A stretch of DNA of 64,000 bases from Archilochus colubris (GCA_023079485.1 CM041084.1:14784609-14848608), one strand, 5' to 3'; shown: positions 24,563 to 38,246, numbered from the stretch's first letter. Translations and numbers: made by a program. Notes: a model not told the origin generated them from the sequence alone.

Positions 24563-27308
24563 ACAAGTTACCTTTTGGCTTCACTTTGATTTTGCATAAT
24601 AACAGAACATTTTTAATGGGGTTCTAGGTTTTGGTATTCAAAATGTGGGTTCTGACTTTGGATTCAGGGTAACTAATTTGCAGAGGTTATATGTTATTAT
24701 CACAACAGATCGCTGTCTCAAGCATGTCTTATTCACTTTTCCTGAAAATAAAGATTACAAAGAAATGTCAGAACAAGCAAATGTAGATGAACACAATTCT
24801 AGTATGTAATGTGGATGATCTGGTTTGCTTCATGTAGCTTTGCATCTTGAATAATATGAGTTTATTATGCATATTCATATATGACATGAACATAATTTTT
24901 TGCATTTATATTCAGAGCTAATCAACAAAAAAACTGGCAGTAGAAAATTACTGTCTGGGAGTCATATGACAAGTTCCAAGTCTCTCTAATTTTTAATTAT
25001 CTACTGCATTTTTACAATACTCATTTTTATATTTTTCACATTACTTATTTTCAATTATTTTAAAATATTAAATCACTGACCATTTATATAATTTATTTGT
25101 GTGAAGTGGGAAATAAAATACCATTTAAATTCTAAGTGTCATTTGTTAATTTTGCAAGATAATGAATATCTATCATTCCCAGAAACCTTTTGCAGTGTTG
25201 GAGCATGAATAGAGACAGTCAAAAAGTATGCAATGGACTTACAGTGTTTTAGTGAATTTCAAGGGTAGATATAGTGTTCTATTTAAACAGGTGCATACGT
25301 GAGATTATGAAAGGTCCCATTTATCCTGTTTAAATAGAAGCTTATGGAACAGTTTAGTTTTCAAAGGATGCATTCCATAAGGATACTATATACAATTAAA
25401 ACAACATTGTGAAATTGTACATTAGTGAATTTTTACACATTTAACTAAAACTTTGTACATTTATACAACCCAGAATCAAACCTAATGGATATGTTAGACA
25501 TTATATTAAGGAAATAACCATGTTTAGCCATACTAAACTCTGTTTCAAAAGGCTGTGAGTATAGTCCATAATACATTTTAGCAAGATCTTATTTTTATCT
25601 TTATTAATCTCTAGTTTATAATAGATGCTTCCAAAGGTAGGGTTTTAAAAGTCTTTAAAACTAATCTGGATTTGCAGTTTCATTCCTGTAAACAAAATCT
25701 TCACATACATCTACTGAATCTCCCTGTGAAGGCAATTAAACCCAGATTTTTGGACTGAGAACTGGGCAAACCAGCTCATCAGCCTCTATATTGAAGCTTA
25801 TGCCTCATCTAGCCATTACAATTATTTCACTGACATATTTAGCACATGCTTCAGAAGATGTCAGGTTGATGAAGAAGGTATGAGAAGAGAATGCATGAGC
25901 TTCCAGGTTTGCTGACTCTGTGACACTACAGCTGCTCCCCGTCACAGAGATGAAGATTCAAACCAGCACTGTACAAGTTCTGAAGAGGAAAGTATAACAG
26001 AACTTCTTGATGAAATACAGATTCATGAATGCACTCTTACACAAAGAAATACTAAACTTAGGCACTAGCCCATGTTAGAAAAAAAAAACCTCATTCACTT
26101 CTCAATATATGCTATTTAGATGTACTATTTCAGACTGCTATCTGTCTATAGCCTACCTATCAAAACAGTGTTAATGAATATGAAAGTATCTTGCAAAGCC
26201 AGGAACTTCAGAACAGATATAACACGACAACAGCCTGAACTTATGTAGCAGAAAATGCCATTATTGAGGAAAAAAAGCTCTTACAATCTTAAAGCTAATT
26301 GACTACTGAAAACATTGAGTATACATATGGTCCCTAGTAAAAGCATTTTTTCAAACCACTCATCTAATTCAAAAGCTAGCTAGATAGATACAGAAAAAAT
26401 CATAGCACAGGAGAGAAGAGGGTTCTGCTTTAATATTGTTAATGTCTGAGCATCTGCCTGGACACCTCATCATCACTTCTCATGGCCAAATGAAGTCCAG
26501 CCCTTCCCCTTTCCAAGCAGATATGCACATCTTTAGACAGCAAAGAACATGTTTTCAGACTTTGATGATCTGTCAATGAATATGAGCTTGATATCTGACA
26601 GGTTCAATTCTTCAGATCTAAGCAGTATAGGAATGAACAAGAGACAAGGGCAGCTGGCCCAGGCAGCCACCAGTCCTGAACACTGGCTGCATGCACCAGC
26701 CAGGCTCCTGCTCTTCCCTGCTTCCCTTTCCAAGCATTAATTCACTTTCTGATTGGAAACCCTTGCCTTCAAGCTTGATTCCAGTTCACTCTTGTATTTC
26801 CGAATCTTACCAGCAACTAGAGGTATTATCAACAACTGAAAATTTGCATACTAATCAATGATATAAAAGAAGTCTCAGTGTCCCTTAGGAGAGGCATGGA
26901 CTTCACAAGCAAAGCCAGCACAGGAAGAAAAGGTTAGAATTGGCACAAGAGCAAGGATTTCCAAAATATTATTTAATTGTACCTAATATAAAAAAATCTA
27001 TGTAGCTTAAAGAAGCAACAGTCAAGAAAGCATTTTTCCTAACAGAGGAGAAATAGCTTTCCTTACTGAACAGAAGTACAGTAATTGGTTCTATAATGTG
27101 TCTTAGTTTCAGAAAAACCCCTCCTGTCCATCATTCTCTGCAGAGCCTCAGGAGAAGCTTCCTCAGCTGCTTTGCTTCCTTCAGCCTCGCATTTTTTTCT
27201 TTGCAAACTCCAAAGGGAATTATTCCTTAAACTATTTCAGATTTTCCTGTCACAGAAAAAGCCCCACAGGTAAAAATATTTCTAATCCATTATTACTTTG
27301 TTGCTGCC

Positions 27309-27332
27309 TTTTTTTTTTTTTTTTTTTCCCCC
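27309..27332 (+). repeat. Poly(T) run followed by C5
   Basis: Nineteen T then five C. It could be the tail of an old minus-strand insertion, but no body is recognisable beside it. Confidence 0.7.
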
Positions 27333-27440
27333 ATGTAAAAGAGAGACTGATGTTTATCTATAATTACTATTTGGAAGGGTAAACGAAGGGAGAAACAAAA
27401 GCTTTTTGATGTTCTTCATTTAGTGTAACACGCTGTATGT

Positions 27441-27472
27441 TGTGTATATATATACATATATATATATATATA
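27441..27472. repeat. (TA)n microsatellite
   Basis: TGTGTATATATATACATATA and a following pure TA run; a simple dinucleotide repeat. Confidence 0.85.
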
Positions 27473-27958
27473 ACTACACATGAGCAGGAGCTAATAAGCT
27501 GATGCTGTAACTTTTCCTAAATATTTCTGATTACTTTTTACAGTGTGCATCTGTATGATACACTGAATTTCCAAGAAAGCATGCACTCATGTTTGTACAG
27601 CATCAACACATAGCACAGCTTGTAAAAGGTTCCTCAACAAAAAAATAATTAAAAAGAGAATCCTGAAAAGGAAGATTATTTAAAATACCAGTCTATAAAA
27701 GATGACTGTGAGATTTTAACTGTGATATTGCAATTTACTGTACAGCAACTATGTTCCAAGACTTCTTAATGGTGATGAATAACTGCATTCAATTTAGTCC
27801 AACACCTTCAAACTCTGTTAATGTTTTGAGACTTCAATTTAAAAGAGGGTATCTGTTCCATTTGACATTGAAGTTCACATGCAAGGTGAATGAACAGCAA
27901 TAAAGAAAAATCTAACAAAGGATCAACTACGGGGTAGCTTAAATGGAAAGACCAATTT

Positions 27959-27991
27959 AAAAAAAAAAAAAAAAGAGAGAGAGAAAGAGAA
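27959..27991 (+). repeat. Poly(A)/(GA)n tract
   Basis: A run of A passes into GAGAGAGAGAAAGAGA. This is simple sequence; on the ZEB1 strand it is a long pyrimidine tract. Confidence 0.8.
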
Positions 27992-29643
27992 ACTCCATAT
28001 TTATTAATGTAAATAACCTGAAGTGCATTACAGGAGTTCTTACATTTAATTTTGCCAACCTTTTGTAAATTGAAATCAGACATGTCTGATTTCAGATGAA
28101 TACTGAGAAGGGCAGTAAGAAACACCTGTCAGTCACTTCAAGGCAGAGACTTTCTCTTTGTGAAGGCTACTACCAGCTTGAGCATGACCAGACTATGATG
28201 GGAGCATTTGACTTAAAAATAAAAATATTTTGTTTAGGAGGGAAATGATTTTCAAGCTTTTTGTAGCAGATCTTGAGAACTGCTCTACCTGCTTAAGAAT
28301 TTGCTCTACCAGATCAGTCCAATTGCAGTTCCCTGACATGCTACAAAAAAAGGATGACAGCAGTAACAAGATTTAACCTAGTTACTCCTTTTGTGAATCT
28401 CATTAATGGTTAGCTGGCTGTTAATATCTCCAATATTAAACACCTCTAAGCTTGCAATCCTTTATTTTTTTAAGTGAAAAAGAAAAAAGAAACACAGAAT
28501 TTGAAAAAAATAAAGCAATAGAGTTTGATCAGACCTGACTTGTGGATCTTCTGAAATGAGAAATATGTTTTCCAAGCTTGAATATTTTTTCCAAGGAGAT
28601 ACCCACACCCAGTTTTAATCTATATAATCTTCCATTTCTCCTAAAAAACAGTTGAGACACCTTTATGATTACAGAGAGGCAACTAAAATGATCACGATCT
28701 CCTGAAATTACAAGGATCAGGGAAGGGGGCAATTCAACCCATGATTAATTCTGGAGGGGAATTGAGTTTTTTGAAAAGAAAACTGTGATGCTCTTAGAGA
28801 AGGGGAGAGGTAGGGAAGTGTGTTGAGGATTACAACACAAGCACTGTGAGCAGGAGGCTACTGAGAAGTCATGGAATCAATATGTTTATGAGAGACAAAT
28901 GGCTAAAAAGAACATGGAGGGATGAGATAAGCAATGTTTAAAAAGAATCTCCACAACTCTACAAAGTAGCCTGACAGAAATAGCACTTATGGGAAAGGCA
29001 GAAGCACAGGGAAAAAGATTTCTTTCCACCATGCTGAGGACCACGAAAAGACTACATCAAATTATCTGCCTTCCTAGCAGAGAATACAACAGCCAGAGAT
29101 GTGATAGCCAGTCTGAAGCACTGCTTGCAAAAATTCAAACAAAACAGTTTAAAATGTTATAGCATGTACCAGTAATATTCAAATACATCCATACTGCTCT
29201 TAGTAGCCAAAGTCAGATCAACATTTTTTTCTCAACTCCTGAACTGCAAACAAAGAGAAAAACTAGGATGAACTTCTGTGGCAAAAGAAGCTTGAGACAT
29301 ATGTTGCGGATTGCTAAAAACTAACAGAGATACCTAGGAAATCTCTTTCCATTATTTTTTTTTGTTTTGTTTTTTTTAAGCCTAGCACGAGACACACAAG
29401 GTGAAATAAAAATTTTACCCTTTCCTTCAGAAAATCCATTTTCTTGCAAGCTGATATAAATGAAATATTTGTTCTTTCTGGAGGACAAGAAAACCAGAGA
29501 GATAAAGAACAAATATTAAGAACAGATTCACAAAGCTTCACATTACAGTTTAAATATTACTTGACTTTAAAAAATTCTTCAATGTAAAAGTGAAAATCAA
29601 CTTTGTTTTATAAGCTAAATTTAGATCAATTAGAAGTCACTGT

Positions 29644-29893
29644 TGTAGTGAAATGAGGCAACCAGGTGCCACTAATTGCCAGGTAGTGGGCGTGAGCTTG
29701 TGTTAAGCCCACTTGTGCCTGGTTAGGGCAGGCCCCCACTGTGCATGAGCAGGACTAGGGGGCCAATAAAAGGTAAGGCTCAAACTCATAAACTCAGCTC
29801 ACACTGGAACTCACAATCTTGGCATGCTTGGCTTTAACTGCTTCTTTCAGCACTGAACTACCTTCATTGCTCCACTAAAGCTCACTGCTGTCA
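29644..29893 (+). repeat. LTR-like unit 1 (5' copy, divergent 3' half)
   Basis: This unit starts TGTAGTG and shares the first ~160 bases with the second unit, including the AATAAA signal. Its later part only loosely resembles the second unit (around CAGCACTGAA). It ends TGTCA immediately before the tRNA-like segment. Confidence 0.6.
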
Positions 29894-29986
29894 GGGTGAG
29901 GCTTCTGAGTCTCGAACGCGTGGCCTTGGCGTTGCTCAGGTTTGTGGTACTCCATGCTAGCCGGCTGCGCCACTCAAGCCTCACCC
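29894..29986 (-). other. tRNA-like segment with box A and box B, reverse orientation
   Basis: On the minus strand this 93-nt piece contains TGGCGCAGCCGG (29972-29961), matching the polymerase III box A pattern, and GTTCGAGAC (29917-29909), matching box B. Its ends GGGTGAGGCTT and AAGCCTCACCC are exactly complementary, like an extended acceptor stem. The 3' end as read on the minus strand lies against the CA end of LTR-like unit 1, where a retroviral primer-binding site would be. The T stem and anticodon stem do not pair well, so it is not a working tRNA. It may be a copied primer tRNA or a tRNA-derived SINE head. Confidence 0.5.
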
Positions 29987-30012
29987 TAAGGGCGATGAGC
30001 ACTAGTAGGGAA

Positions 30013-30337
30013 TGTAGTGAAATGAGGCAACCAGGTGCCACTAATTGCCAGGTAGTGGGCATGAGCTTGTGTTAAGCCCACCTGTGCCTGATTAGGGTGG
30101 GCCCCCACTGCACATGAGCAGGACCAGGGTGCCAATAAAAGGTGAGGCTCAATCTTACAGGCTCAGCTCAGTCCTGAGCTAGCCAGTAGAGAGGTTAATT
30201 GCTCTTGGAGCAACAGCACTGATCTGGGCTAGTCAACTCTGAGGGCCATAGGCTTAGAGCACTACTCGTGAGTCTCTGCTGGAACACCTGGCTGGACCTT
30301 GAAGCGCCATTCCCTAAAAGAGGTTTGTCTTGCTACA
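30013..30337 (+). repeat. LTR-like unit 2 (complete, TGTAG...CTACA)
   Basis: This 325-bp unit has matching inverted ends and a CCAATAAAAGG motif that can serve as poly(A) signal. The 3' target duplication CACTGT follows directly after its last base. Confidence 0.7.
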
Positions 30338-30501
30338 CACTGTACATGTAGGAAATAAATGGTTTTGGCCACCGCAGGCAATCACTGTGTGCTGGAACCC
30401 AGCAGTTGTACAAGGTACTATAACAACAGATCAGCTGGCCCACTTAAGAAGTCTGTTGATTAACAAACTCAATGCCACACCAGTGTTCAGTAAGGAAAGG
30501 G

Positions 30502-30533
30502 AGAAAAAAAAGAAGAAAAAAAAAAAAAAGAGT
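30502..30533 (+). repeat. A-rich low-complexity tract
   Basis: GAGAAAAAAAAGAAG followed by a run of A. It lies 165 bp past the LTR-type element and is not adjacent to any recognisable retrotransposed body. Confidence 0.75.
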
Positions 30534-33500
30534 AGGTAATTACACTTTCCAACCTCAGCATTTCTGCACAGTGCAGAGAAACACGTGTGAGCGTTCCCCA
30601 CGTGGGCTTCAGTCCAGGTTCCCCCACTGACTTACTGCATCATATTACCACACATATCAACTTTAAGCCATTAAAAACTGTAAAACCTTCCTGAACACAA
30701 AAAATGATTTGAACTCCTCTGACCAGGAGTTTTAAACAATGACAGGTAACGTTTGAGACAAAAAATCTTTCATACTGGCCAGGGTGATGAAGAATTTAAG
30801 ATAACTCCACTCAACAGTCAAATTATAATGTGCTTGCTGATCATGAAAAGAGTACAGCAAAGAGAATAGTACTGCATTCCCAAGTAACACAGAAGTGAGA
30901 TTAAACACATAAGAAGGTCAGATAAGTAAGGAGCCTTGAAGAAATAAAAAGATAAGACATGAGAGTACATAGCAAAGCCTATCCTATGACGTTCAGCTCA
31001 ACAGCAAGTTCAGGTAATAATGTTTTCAATGAAAAAGTATAATCTTAGGGTGTTTTTGTTCAAATAAGACAGAAATAAGAAAATTTAAATGCAACATAAA
31101 GCACTTTAAATACCTATAAAAACTTACATGGCTTGAGAACTTAGATATTCAGAGTATTTTTTTTTTTAAAGAGGAAATTCTGTCTATTTTGGAAAGCTAC
31201 ATAATTTTTTTCAAGCCATATTATATTCAGATTCCCTTCTACAGGAAAATTCCCAGGCATTTTGACTGACTGCTTACAATGGAAACACTCAGTGCTACAG
31301 ACCAGCCAACTCCCAAGTGGAAAGTCAGATTTATTTTGGGCCAGCAGTGCTTTGAGGAAGCTGAGTGAAGAGTGTTGTTACCAGTTAGACTGACTGAAAG
31401 TCTATATTGTCATAACTTGAACAAACCTAGGAAACAGCATCCCTGCTCTGTAAAAAGCACAATCTAGTTCCTGAGAACAGAAGGAATGCACATTACTTTA
31501 ATAATCTATTTATTTAAACAATATCTAGATATTATAGTAGTCCATTAACTCGGTGCACTCAGAATACTAATTCTACATTCTCTCATTTTAGTGTCTCACA
31601 AGGTAAAATTTATGAGCTAGCACTTATATCCCATAAGACATTTTGCTAGCAGCCACTCATTGTACTAAGAACTGTTAAAGGATCTAGCAAAATTCTAATT
31701 TTTAAAAATAACTCTACTGTGATTTGTACCATTAGATCTGACAGTGCTGTAATATCAGTAACATGTTTTTGGTAATGTCAGTATGAAAATGAGAAACAAT
31801 GAATTTCTGCACAATTTATTAAACACTTTGAATAAACAGTTCTGACATGTGTAGTAAAAGATAATGTATGTTTGGATCACTGCTAAAAGAAATCTCTGTC
31901 ATGAAAAAACCCCAAACAAACAGATTTTTGGTTGCAAGAAACTCATGCCCATGAAAATCTTTGCAAATTTCTGACATACGCTCTCCAAGATAATTGGAAT
32001 GCCTTGGGTTTTACACTGTCACCTCGGGTGTACAGTCCTGCTATGAACTATTTATTGCCAAAAGGCAATACACAAGAGCAAATAGGGGTTTTAACTACTG
32101 TTCACCTTTAAAATGGATCCACTAGGTTAAATGAGATAGTAGTAAAAGCAAAGAGTAAGGTATGAAATTATTTGTCCTCACCAGCTGTATGTATAAACAC
32201 TATTATCTGATTACCATTCTTACCTACAAGATCATTGATATCTACATATGTTGTTACAAAAAAATTAATTAGTTCAACAAGACTTGGAACTACGTAAGTT
32301 ACAGCCCTTTTCCCCTTGATACTTTTTTTTTGAATAGCAATGAACCAAGTACTTGATTGCCTTCCTGGAGGTAGAGATATTTAAAATTCTAACCTAAGAT
32401 TAAAAATATCATAGACCAGTTTACGAAGTATTACTCTCAGCAGAAAGCCTGATTTCTGACTGCTTGACCAAATTGTTTGGAGCTCCTATTTCTATTCAGG
32501 AAGAACATCTGCTTTTTTCCTAGTAAAAATGGATTTGTTCACTCTCATTTTACTATTACACCACAGACAGATCATCAGACACAGGATAAGCAAATAATTA
32601 CCCTTACACAGTTAAAGAAATAAAAAAAATTGATTTTTTTAAAAAGTAAAAATATCAGCTACATATACCTGTTCTGTGCACTTGTCAAAATGCAGCTTCC
32701 CCTCAGAAAAATGAGGTACAACTGAGCAGCATAAACGTTCTAACAGCAGTTTAGCAAACAAGGAGCTGTCAACTTCCAATAAGCTATTATTCACACCTCT
32801 TTAATCACTGCCACAGAGTCGATTATAAATAGCCTCATACATTTTTAAATAAGGTCATTCTGAAATGAAACAACAAAGAGGGTAGTAAATATTCCAGTAC
32901 ATAAGCAATTTAAATTCTACAGCACCACAGAACCATGCATTCTCAAATATTCAGTTTAAAGAAAGCCAACAAAACCATTTATTAACTGGTGCAAAGTGTC
33001 AGATGCATAATCTCTGTGAGATCAATAAACCAGCCCAATTATGTGATAGTTTGCAAACAGATCTGAAAGAAATGAAACTATTAAACTTACTCATAAAATC
33101 CAGCTCCAACACTATTATTTACAAATACACAGTAATACAAATAAAGTTAATACCATACATGCACTGTATAAGTAAATCTACTATGCAAAGATTTTACATT
33201 AACATGAAACAGCTTCTCTTGCTTTCCCAGAAGCAGAACACAGATAAACAGTTTGTGTAGAATCCTCATTCATAGGAGACCCTGTTTTCTACTTCTCTTG
33301 ACATTTTAAATAATTAGAATTACATACAAAAAGGAAAACCAGAAAAGAACTGCACAAGTAGGAGTGATTTCTTATTCTTTCTCTCTTCCCAAATTTTTCT
33401 TGGATTCAAGAATACTTGATAAAAAGATATTACAAAATAATATCACATCTTCACAAATTAGCTTAGGGAAAAAATTAAAAAATTAGAAAGATTTACAATT

Positions 33501-34022
33501 TTTGTCAGAAACATTATTATAAATTGCAAATGTTAAGGTGGCATCAATACAAAGAATTTAAGTTAGCATTGCCAGAAAAAGAAAGAATTTGAAGACAAAA
33601 GACCCCCCCTATTGTTACTGTGGTAAGTACTGGAATGTTCTTTCCTATTACAGTTCTTGTTTTTCTAATGATGCTCATCTTTTTAGACAGACTCTTACCT
33701 GTGGTTTTTCAAAATCACAAAAGAAACTCCTACTGATAATTGGTCCTGTGTCTGCTCAAATATCAACTCTCCATTGAGGACAGTTCACTCTAGGAATCAG
33801 GTTCCAAGATTAGTGGGCCCCTATATCCCCTGTACCCTCTCCCCCCACTACCTTGGGGTATGATATATATTCTGAGGTATGTTTCTATGATTCCATTTGA
33901 TTCTGTTATAATTTAAGCTTCGTTTAGATTTAGCTCAAAGGCTTTCAGAGTGGGATGCTGCTGTGCATCTGATACTTAAGAAACTTAACATTTCACGTGA
34001 GCAACAAAAACATCTAAATCTT

Positions 34023-34046
34023 CCTCACACATGACAATGTGTGAGG
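34023..34046. repeat. Perfect 10-bp hairpin with 4-nt loop
   Basis: CCTCACACAT, loop GACA, ATGTGTGAGG. It is a short, stable stem, with no sign that it is longer than these 24 bases. Confidence 0.7.
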
Positions 34047-37000
34047 TTTAAATATTTTCATGTATATTATATCATGTTTAAGTATTTTTGCACTGGAACA
34101 GACACAGGAGCTGTGAGTTCATTGTGCCTGTGCTCAGAGCTGGCCCTGCCCAGAGCCTGTATCCCCACCCTGCCTAACCCAGCAGCCCTGCTGCATCTTC
34201 TTGCCTTTTCATGATCTTACCATAAAGCAAGAGTGAGAAGGGACATTCAGATCCATTAAGATCTTCACTGACTACCAAAACTTTTGTCTACACCTATAAA
34301 CACCCTAGAAATCAGTGTCAATGATCCACTGGCAGTTTGTTCACAGTAAGGCAGTACTCAGTTCCTCTCAGCTATACCTAATAACTGGATTCCCATGTCC
34401 TAAACAAAGCACATTATAGCAGTTTACACAGTGAACAGATAAAATTGCAGCTGACCACACCAAGACCTACGTAAAAGCAAGACATGACTTCAAGGAACAA
34501 AACTTTGCTATTTCAGTTCCCAGATAATTCAGAAGTAGAAAAGGGGCTCAGATGTCTACAGGTACCTCAGACATGTTCATTTTCACATTAGGCATGTTAC
34601 TGTTTCATGTCATTACTCTCACAATAGCCCTTTTGCTGAATACTTAGAAAAATAAAGGCACCAACAAGAAGCTGGAAAACAGCTCACACAAAGAAACACT
34701 TCTTCTAAGCCACAATACTACCTAAGGCTGGTTCTTGCCCCAAAGGTTGAAAACTCAGTTTTCTAAAATGTACGCCCTCTATCTACCTCAAGTTCCGTAA
34801 TTTCCTTCTTACAGCTAGGACAATATGCCAAATAGCTTTATGTTTTATTAATTCCCCTTTTTTAAATTTTATCAGCAAAACTGATTAATGTCCGAATAGC
34901 AACCCATATGGTTTAAGTATGTTATGTCCTGGTTTTGTGCATTCACTGATAAACCACCTCTGATTCTTCCTTTTGCTCTGCTGAAGACAGTTTTCCTATA
35001 TTCCATTCTAACAACTTCTCGTATTGACAAAATCTCTCAGATGCAGCTTATGATATATTTACAACTAGAGTCTACTGAAAGAAACACTGAGTCAACTACA
35101 CATAACTTCTTATTTGTAGAAGCATTTTGGGAGGGGGGGTTTCAAGTTCATCTTAATATTGAGAGGACACCCTCATTGAACTATCTGCAACAAACTAGAA
35201 ACCTTTCTTTTCGTTCAATATAGAAGCATGTTTATATCCTGGTAATTGTGAGGTCTGGCGTACAAAAACTTCAGTGGTTGCTGTTGAGTCTCACAATTGT
35301 TTGCTTTCAGCTGCTTCACAACCTTGGAGAAGCCACGGAGTATTAAGTTCTGATAAACAAAGGAAAGAATTTTGTGACATGTTTGCCACCACAGTGAGGA
35401 AAGTACTCTCCAGATCCACAAGCACAACAAATTGCAGAGGTGACAAGTCTGAAGTGTGAAGATCTTTCAGGACAAAGCTACTCAGCAAAATCAAGAAAAC
35501 TACAGACCCACAGAGGCACTTCAAGAGAAAGTATTAAAGGATCATGTAAATGAAAGTGATCAAACCCCACGACCTTTGGGTACCAATAACGATGCTACAC
35601 AATACTGGAAAAAACATGTGCACTCCTAGAAGTCTAGAGTGTAATATGCACCTAAACCAACAAAAACTGGTAAGGACATAAAACATTATAAAATTACACC
35701 TATTTGTATTCACTTCTATGAGATGACCTCTATGAAGAGCAAAAAAAGAAAAAGTTTGAGTTTTATGAAGCATTTATGAAGAATAGACATGTACATACAT
35801 ATTTTCAAATGCATATATGCATATAAATAACTATAATTATTTAGGAAGTGCCTAACATCCTTGAAAAGTGATAGTCAGGTAATCTATAAGGGACACAGTA
35901 TCACTGCAAATACTGCAAGGAGCACCCCTCCTTCCTTGGTGTGTTTGTGCTCTAACCATTTGTGCTAAGAACAGCAGCAGGAGTGGAAAAGGGACCGACG
36001 AAAGAGAAAAGATGTAACTCGGATAAGAACCAAGAGTCAAAAAGAAACCCAACTCTCCTATTATAGAAGAATATTACTATGTTAGAAATATGACACAGTA
36101 AGTGGAGAAGGATGTGATACACATGCACAGGTGAAAATAGCACAATCAGTATGCCTATATGAACTGTAAAGTATTAAGAAAATACAACACTTACACTGTA
36201 AAACTGTGAAAAAAATAGCAGGTAGGCAGCCCATGCCAAGATGAAATCTCATCTAACTCAATTCAAGTTAAGAGATAGCATTGCAAAGAATATCTTGGTG
36301 CACATGCTAACAGAAATCTGCACATGAACATGAGTTCAGTGCAACAGGAACACTGCCAAAACCACATCTCTCTGTTTTTATCATACTACAATAAAATTAA
36401 TTTTAACTAAATAAACCAATGCTACTAAATTACCCCAAGCTATTCAAGAAAAACTGAAAAGGCACAGCAGCTGGACTGCTGATGTCCTTATGAAAAGTCC
36501 TGCTTCATTTATCAGTTCTGACCCTCTTCAAACACTTCTTAGACATCATCTGATAGCACAGTTCAAGCCAAACTGTTATTAACAATAACATTTATGCCTT
36601 GCTAAATGCCTGTCTGCTTTACTATAACTCATTTGATATAGCTTAAAAGGTATACTAATGCAAATTACATTGAATTCAAAAGTTTAAGGACAGGTATATG
36701 GCTCTCAGTCATGATGCAATACCTGGACTGAAAGTTTGTTTTCAATTACACCTTAACACACTCATGCTCCATTGGGTATGGCATCAGAGAAATCAGTAGT
36801 AAACAATATCTAAAATTATTTGTTGTTTTATTTCTATATTCGGTAGCTATGCAAACAGGGAATTTCACATTTTTTTTTACTACAATAAAACTGGTGCTTC
36901 CAATAGATGCCTAACATACTCTGATAGCCATCCATGTCAGGAGAGGAGGGTTACCCTGTAGAAACTCTTATTTTTCTTCAAGACAAGTGGAATCAAGGAG

Positions 37001-38246
37001 ATTCAGCTAATCTCAGGATTAGCTGAGATTTCACCATCTGAAGTCCTGATGGCTAATGAGCACATCTGACTCTGGCCAGCATGGCAAGGTGCTTAAGAAA
37101 ACATACCTGGGAGAAGTTACCAAGCAATCACCTGAAAGGAAACAGACATGTTTAGGATTAAAGTGTACTTAAACCTCCACCCAGGAGATTGTAGGTAAAC
37201 AATGTGTATTAGCAAACAGAGACAACTTCCCTTGCACAAAATCCATTCAGCTTTCAGTTTTACCCCTGGTCTTCTCTAACATTCTAATTTAAATTTGGGA
37301 AGAGATGCCCAAACTTCCTTAATTGTTGAGAAATTCAGACTCTCACACCAGAAAATATGAAAGGGGAGAGCACCACAGGAGAGTAATTCCAGAAAAGTTT
37401 AACTCATTAGGAGCTACTACAAAAAAAGGCTGACAGCATTACCATCACCTGAACTAGCCTTGCAGAACACAAAGTATACAGACTTTTTTGCAACCAGAAA
37501 GCTGGTTACAGCTCCAACTTGGCCTGAGAAAAGCCAACATAAAACTAAAATCTCATAGGTGCTGTAGCACTGTGCCAGGCAGAAGCCATCCCACGTTGCT
37601 ATTTAGTCTGCTCATTAGCACAGATGGGCTGCTCCGGAGATACAGATCACCTGTTTCAAGCCAACTCAGAGCAGCAATGCAAGAAAATTGGAACAGCAAC
37701 AAAAAAAATTAACTAAGAATAAGCTTAAGGGGAAAAATAAAAATAGTAGGGTTCTCCTGGTTTTTTGGTTGGTTGGTTGGGTTTTGTTGGCTGGGACTTT
37801 TTTTTGCTGCAAGTGTCATTTCCTGGTCAGAGATGTCTCTTGGTAAGCCAGGATTTGCCGCTCCAAACCCTCTTCAGACAAATTTACAGCCTGAAGGAAA
37901 TGAAACCAGAGTCAAGAGAGTGTTCAGACTTACTTCTTTCAAAAAATGATTGTCGGTGTAGGAGGAAGATTAATTTTGTCCAGCATTTGTACCTCCACCA
38001 TCCTTTGTGAGTATACTAATGACTGGGTTCCTCACCCAGACATGAACCGATAGAACAGAAACAGTGGGAGAAACAACAAAAGGTCTAAAACGTATTTAAA
38101 ACTGAAAAAACTTCTGAGCATCCTCACATGAGTGTAGTACAAGACACCACTTTTCTCATGTTTCTTCCCTGATGTTGTAGAACTAGTAATGAAGATTTTA
38201 AAAGAAAATTTTTATTTAGAAATTATGACACTGATGAGAAATAATT

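Larger units (their letters stand above)
24563..29637 (-). other. ZEB1 intron 1, middle-left part
   Basis: This intron sequence has only simple repeats: a T19 run (27309-27327), a (TA)n tract (27441-27472) and an A-run grading into GA repeats (27959-27991). No coding or RNA gene is recognised. Confidence 0.8.
29644..30337 (+). mobile_element. Compact LTR-type retroelement with 6-bp target duplication
   Basis: The element begins TGTAG and ends CTACA, a perfect short inverted terminal repeat of the TG...CA type. It is flanked on both sides by CACTGT (29638-29643 and 30338-30343), a 6-bp target-site duplication typical of some vertebrate endogenous retroviruses. It consists of two units that both begin TGTAGTGAAATGAGGCAACC, at 29644 and 30013. 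They are nearly identical for about 160 bases, including CCAATAAAAGG, and differ after CTCAGCTCA. The second unit (325 bp) looks like a whole LTR. The bases before it, AGTAGGGAA, resemble a short polypurine tract. No gag, pol or env coding sequence exists, so this is non-autonomous. The name of the family is unknown to me. Confidence 0.78.
30344..38246 (-). other. ZEB1 intron 1, central part
   Basis: About 8 kb of AT-rich intron. It holds an A-rich tract (30502-30533), a perfect 10-bp hairpin at 34023-34046, overlapping palindromes at 37005-37030 and a G/T-rich stretch at 37757-37808. No gene is recognised. Confidence 0.8.

Noticed and set aside
29847..30062. Minus-strand open frame across the LTR-type element
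   Set aside because: It runs across the tRNA-like segment and unit boundaries and has no similarity to retroviral proteins that I can see.
37005..37030. Overlapping 8-bp palindromes (AGCTAATC/GATTAGCT and AATCTCAG/CTGAGATT)
   Set aside because: Too short to distinguish from chance in 64 kb.
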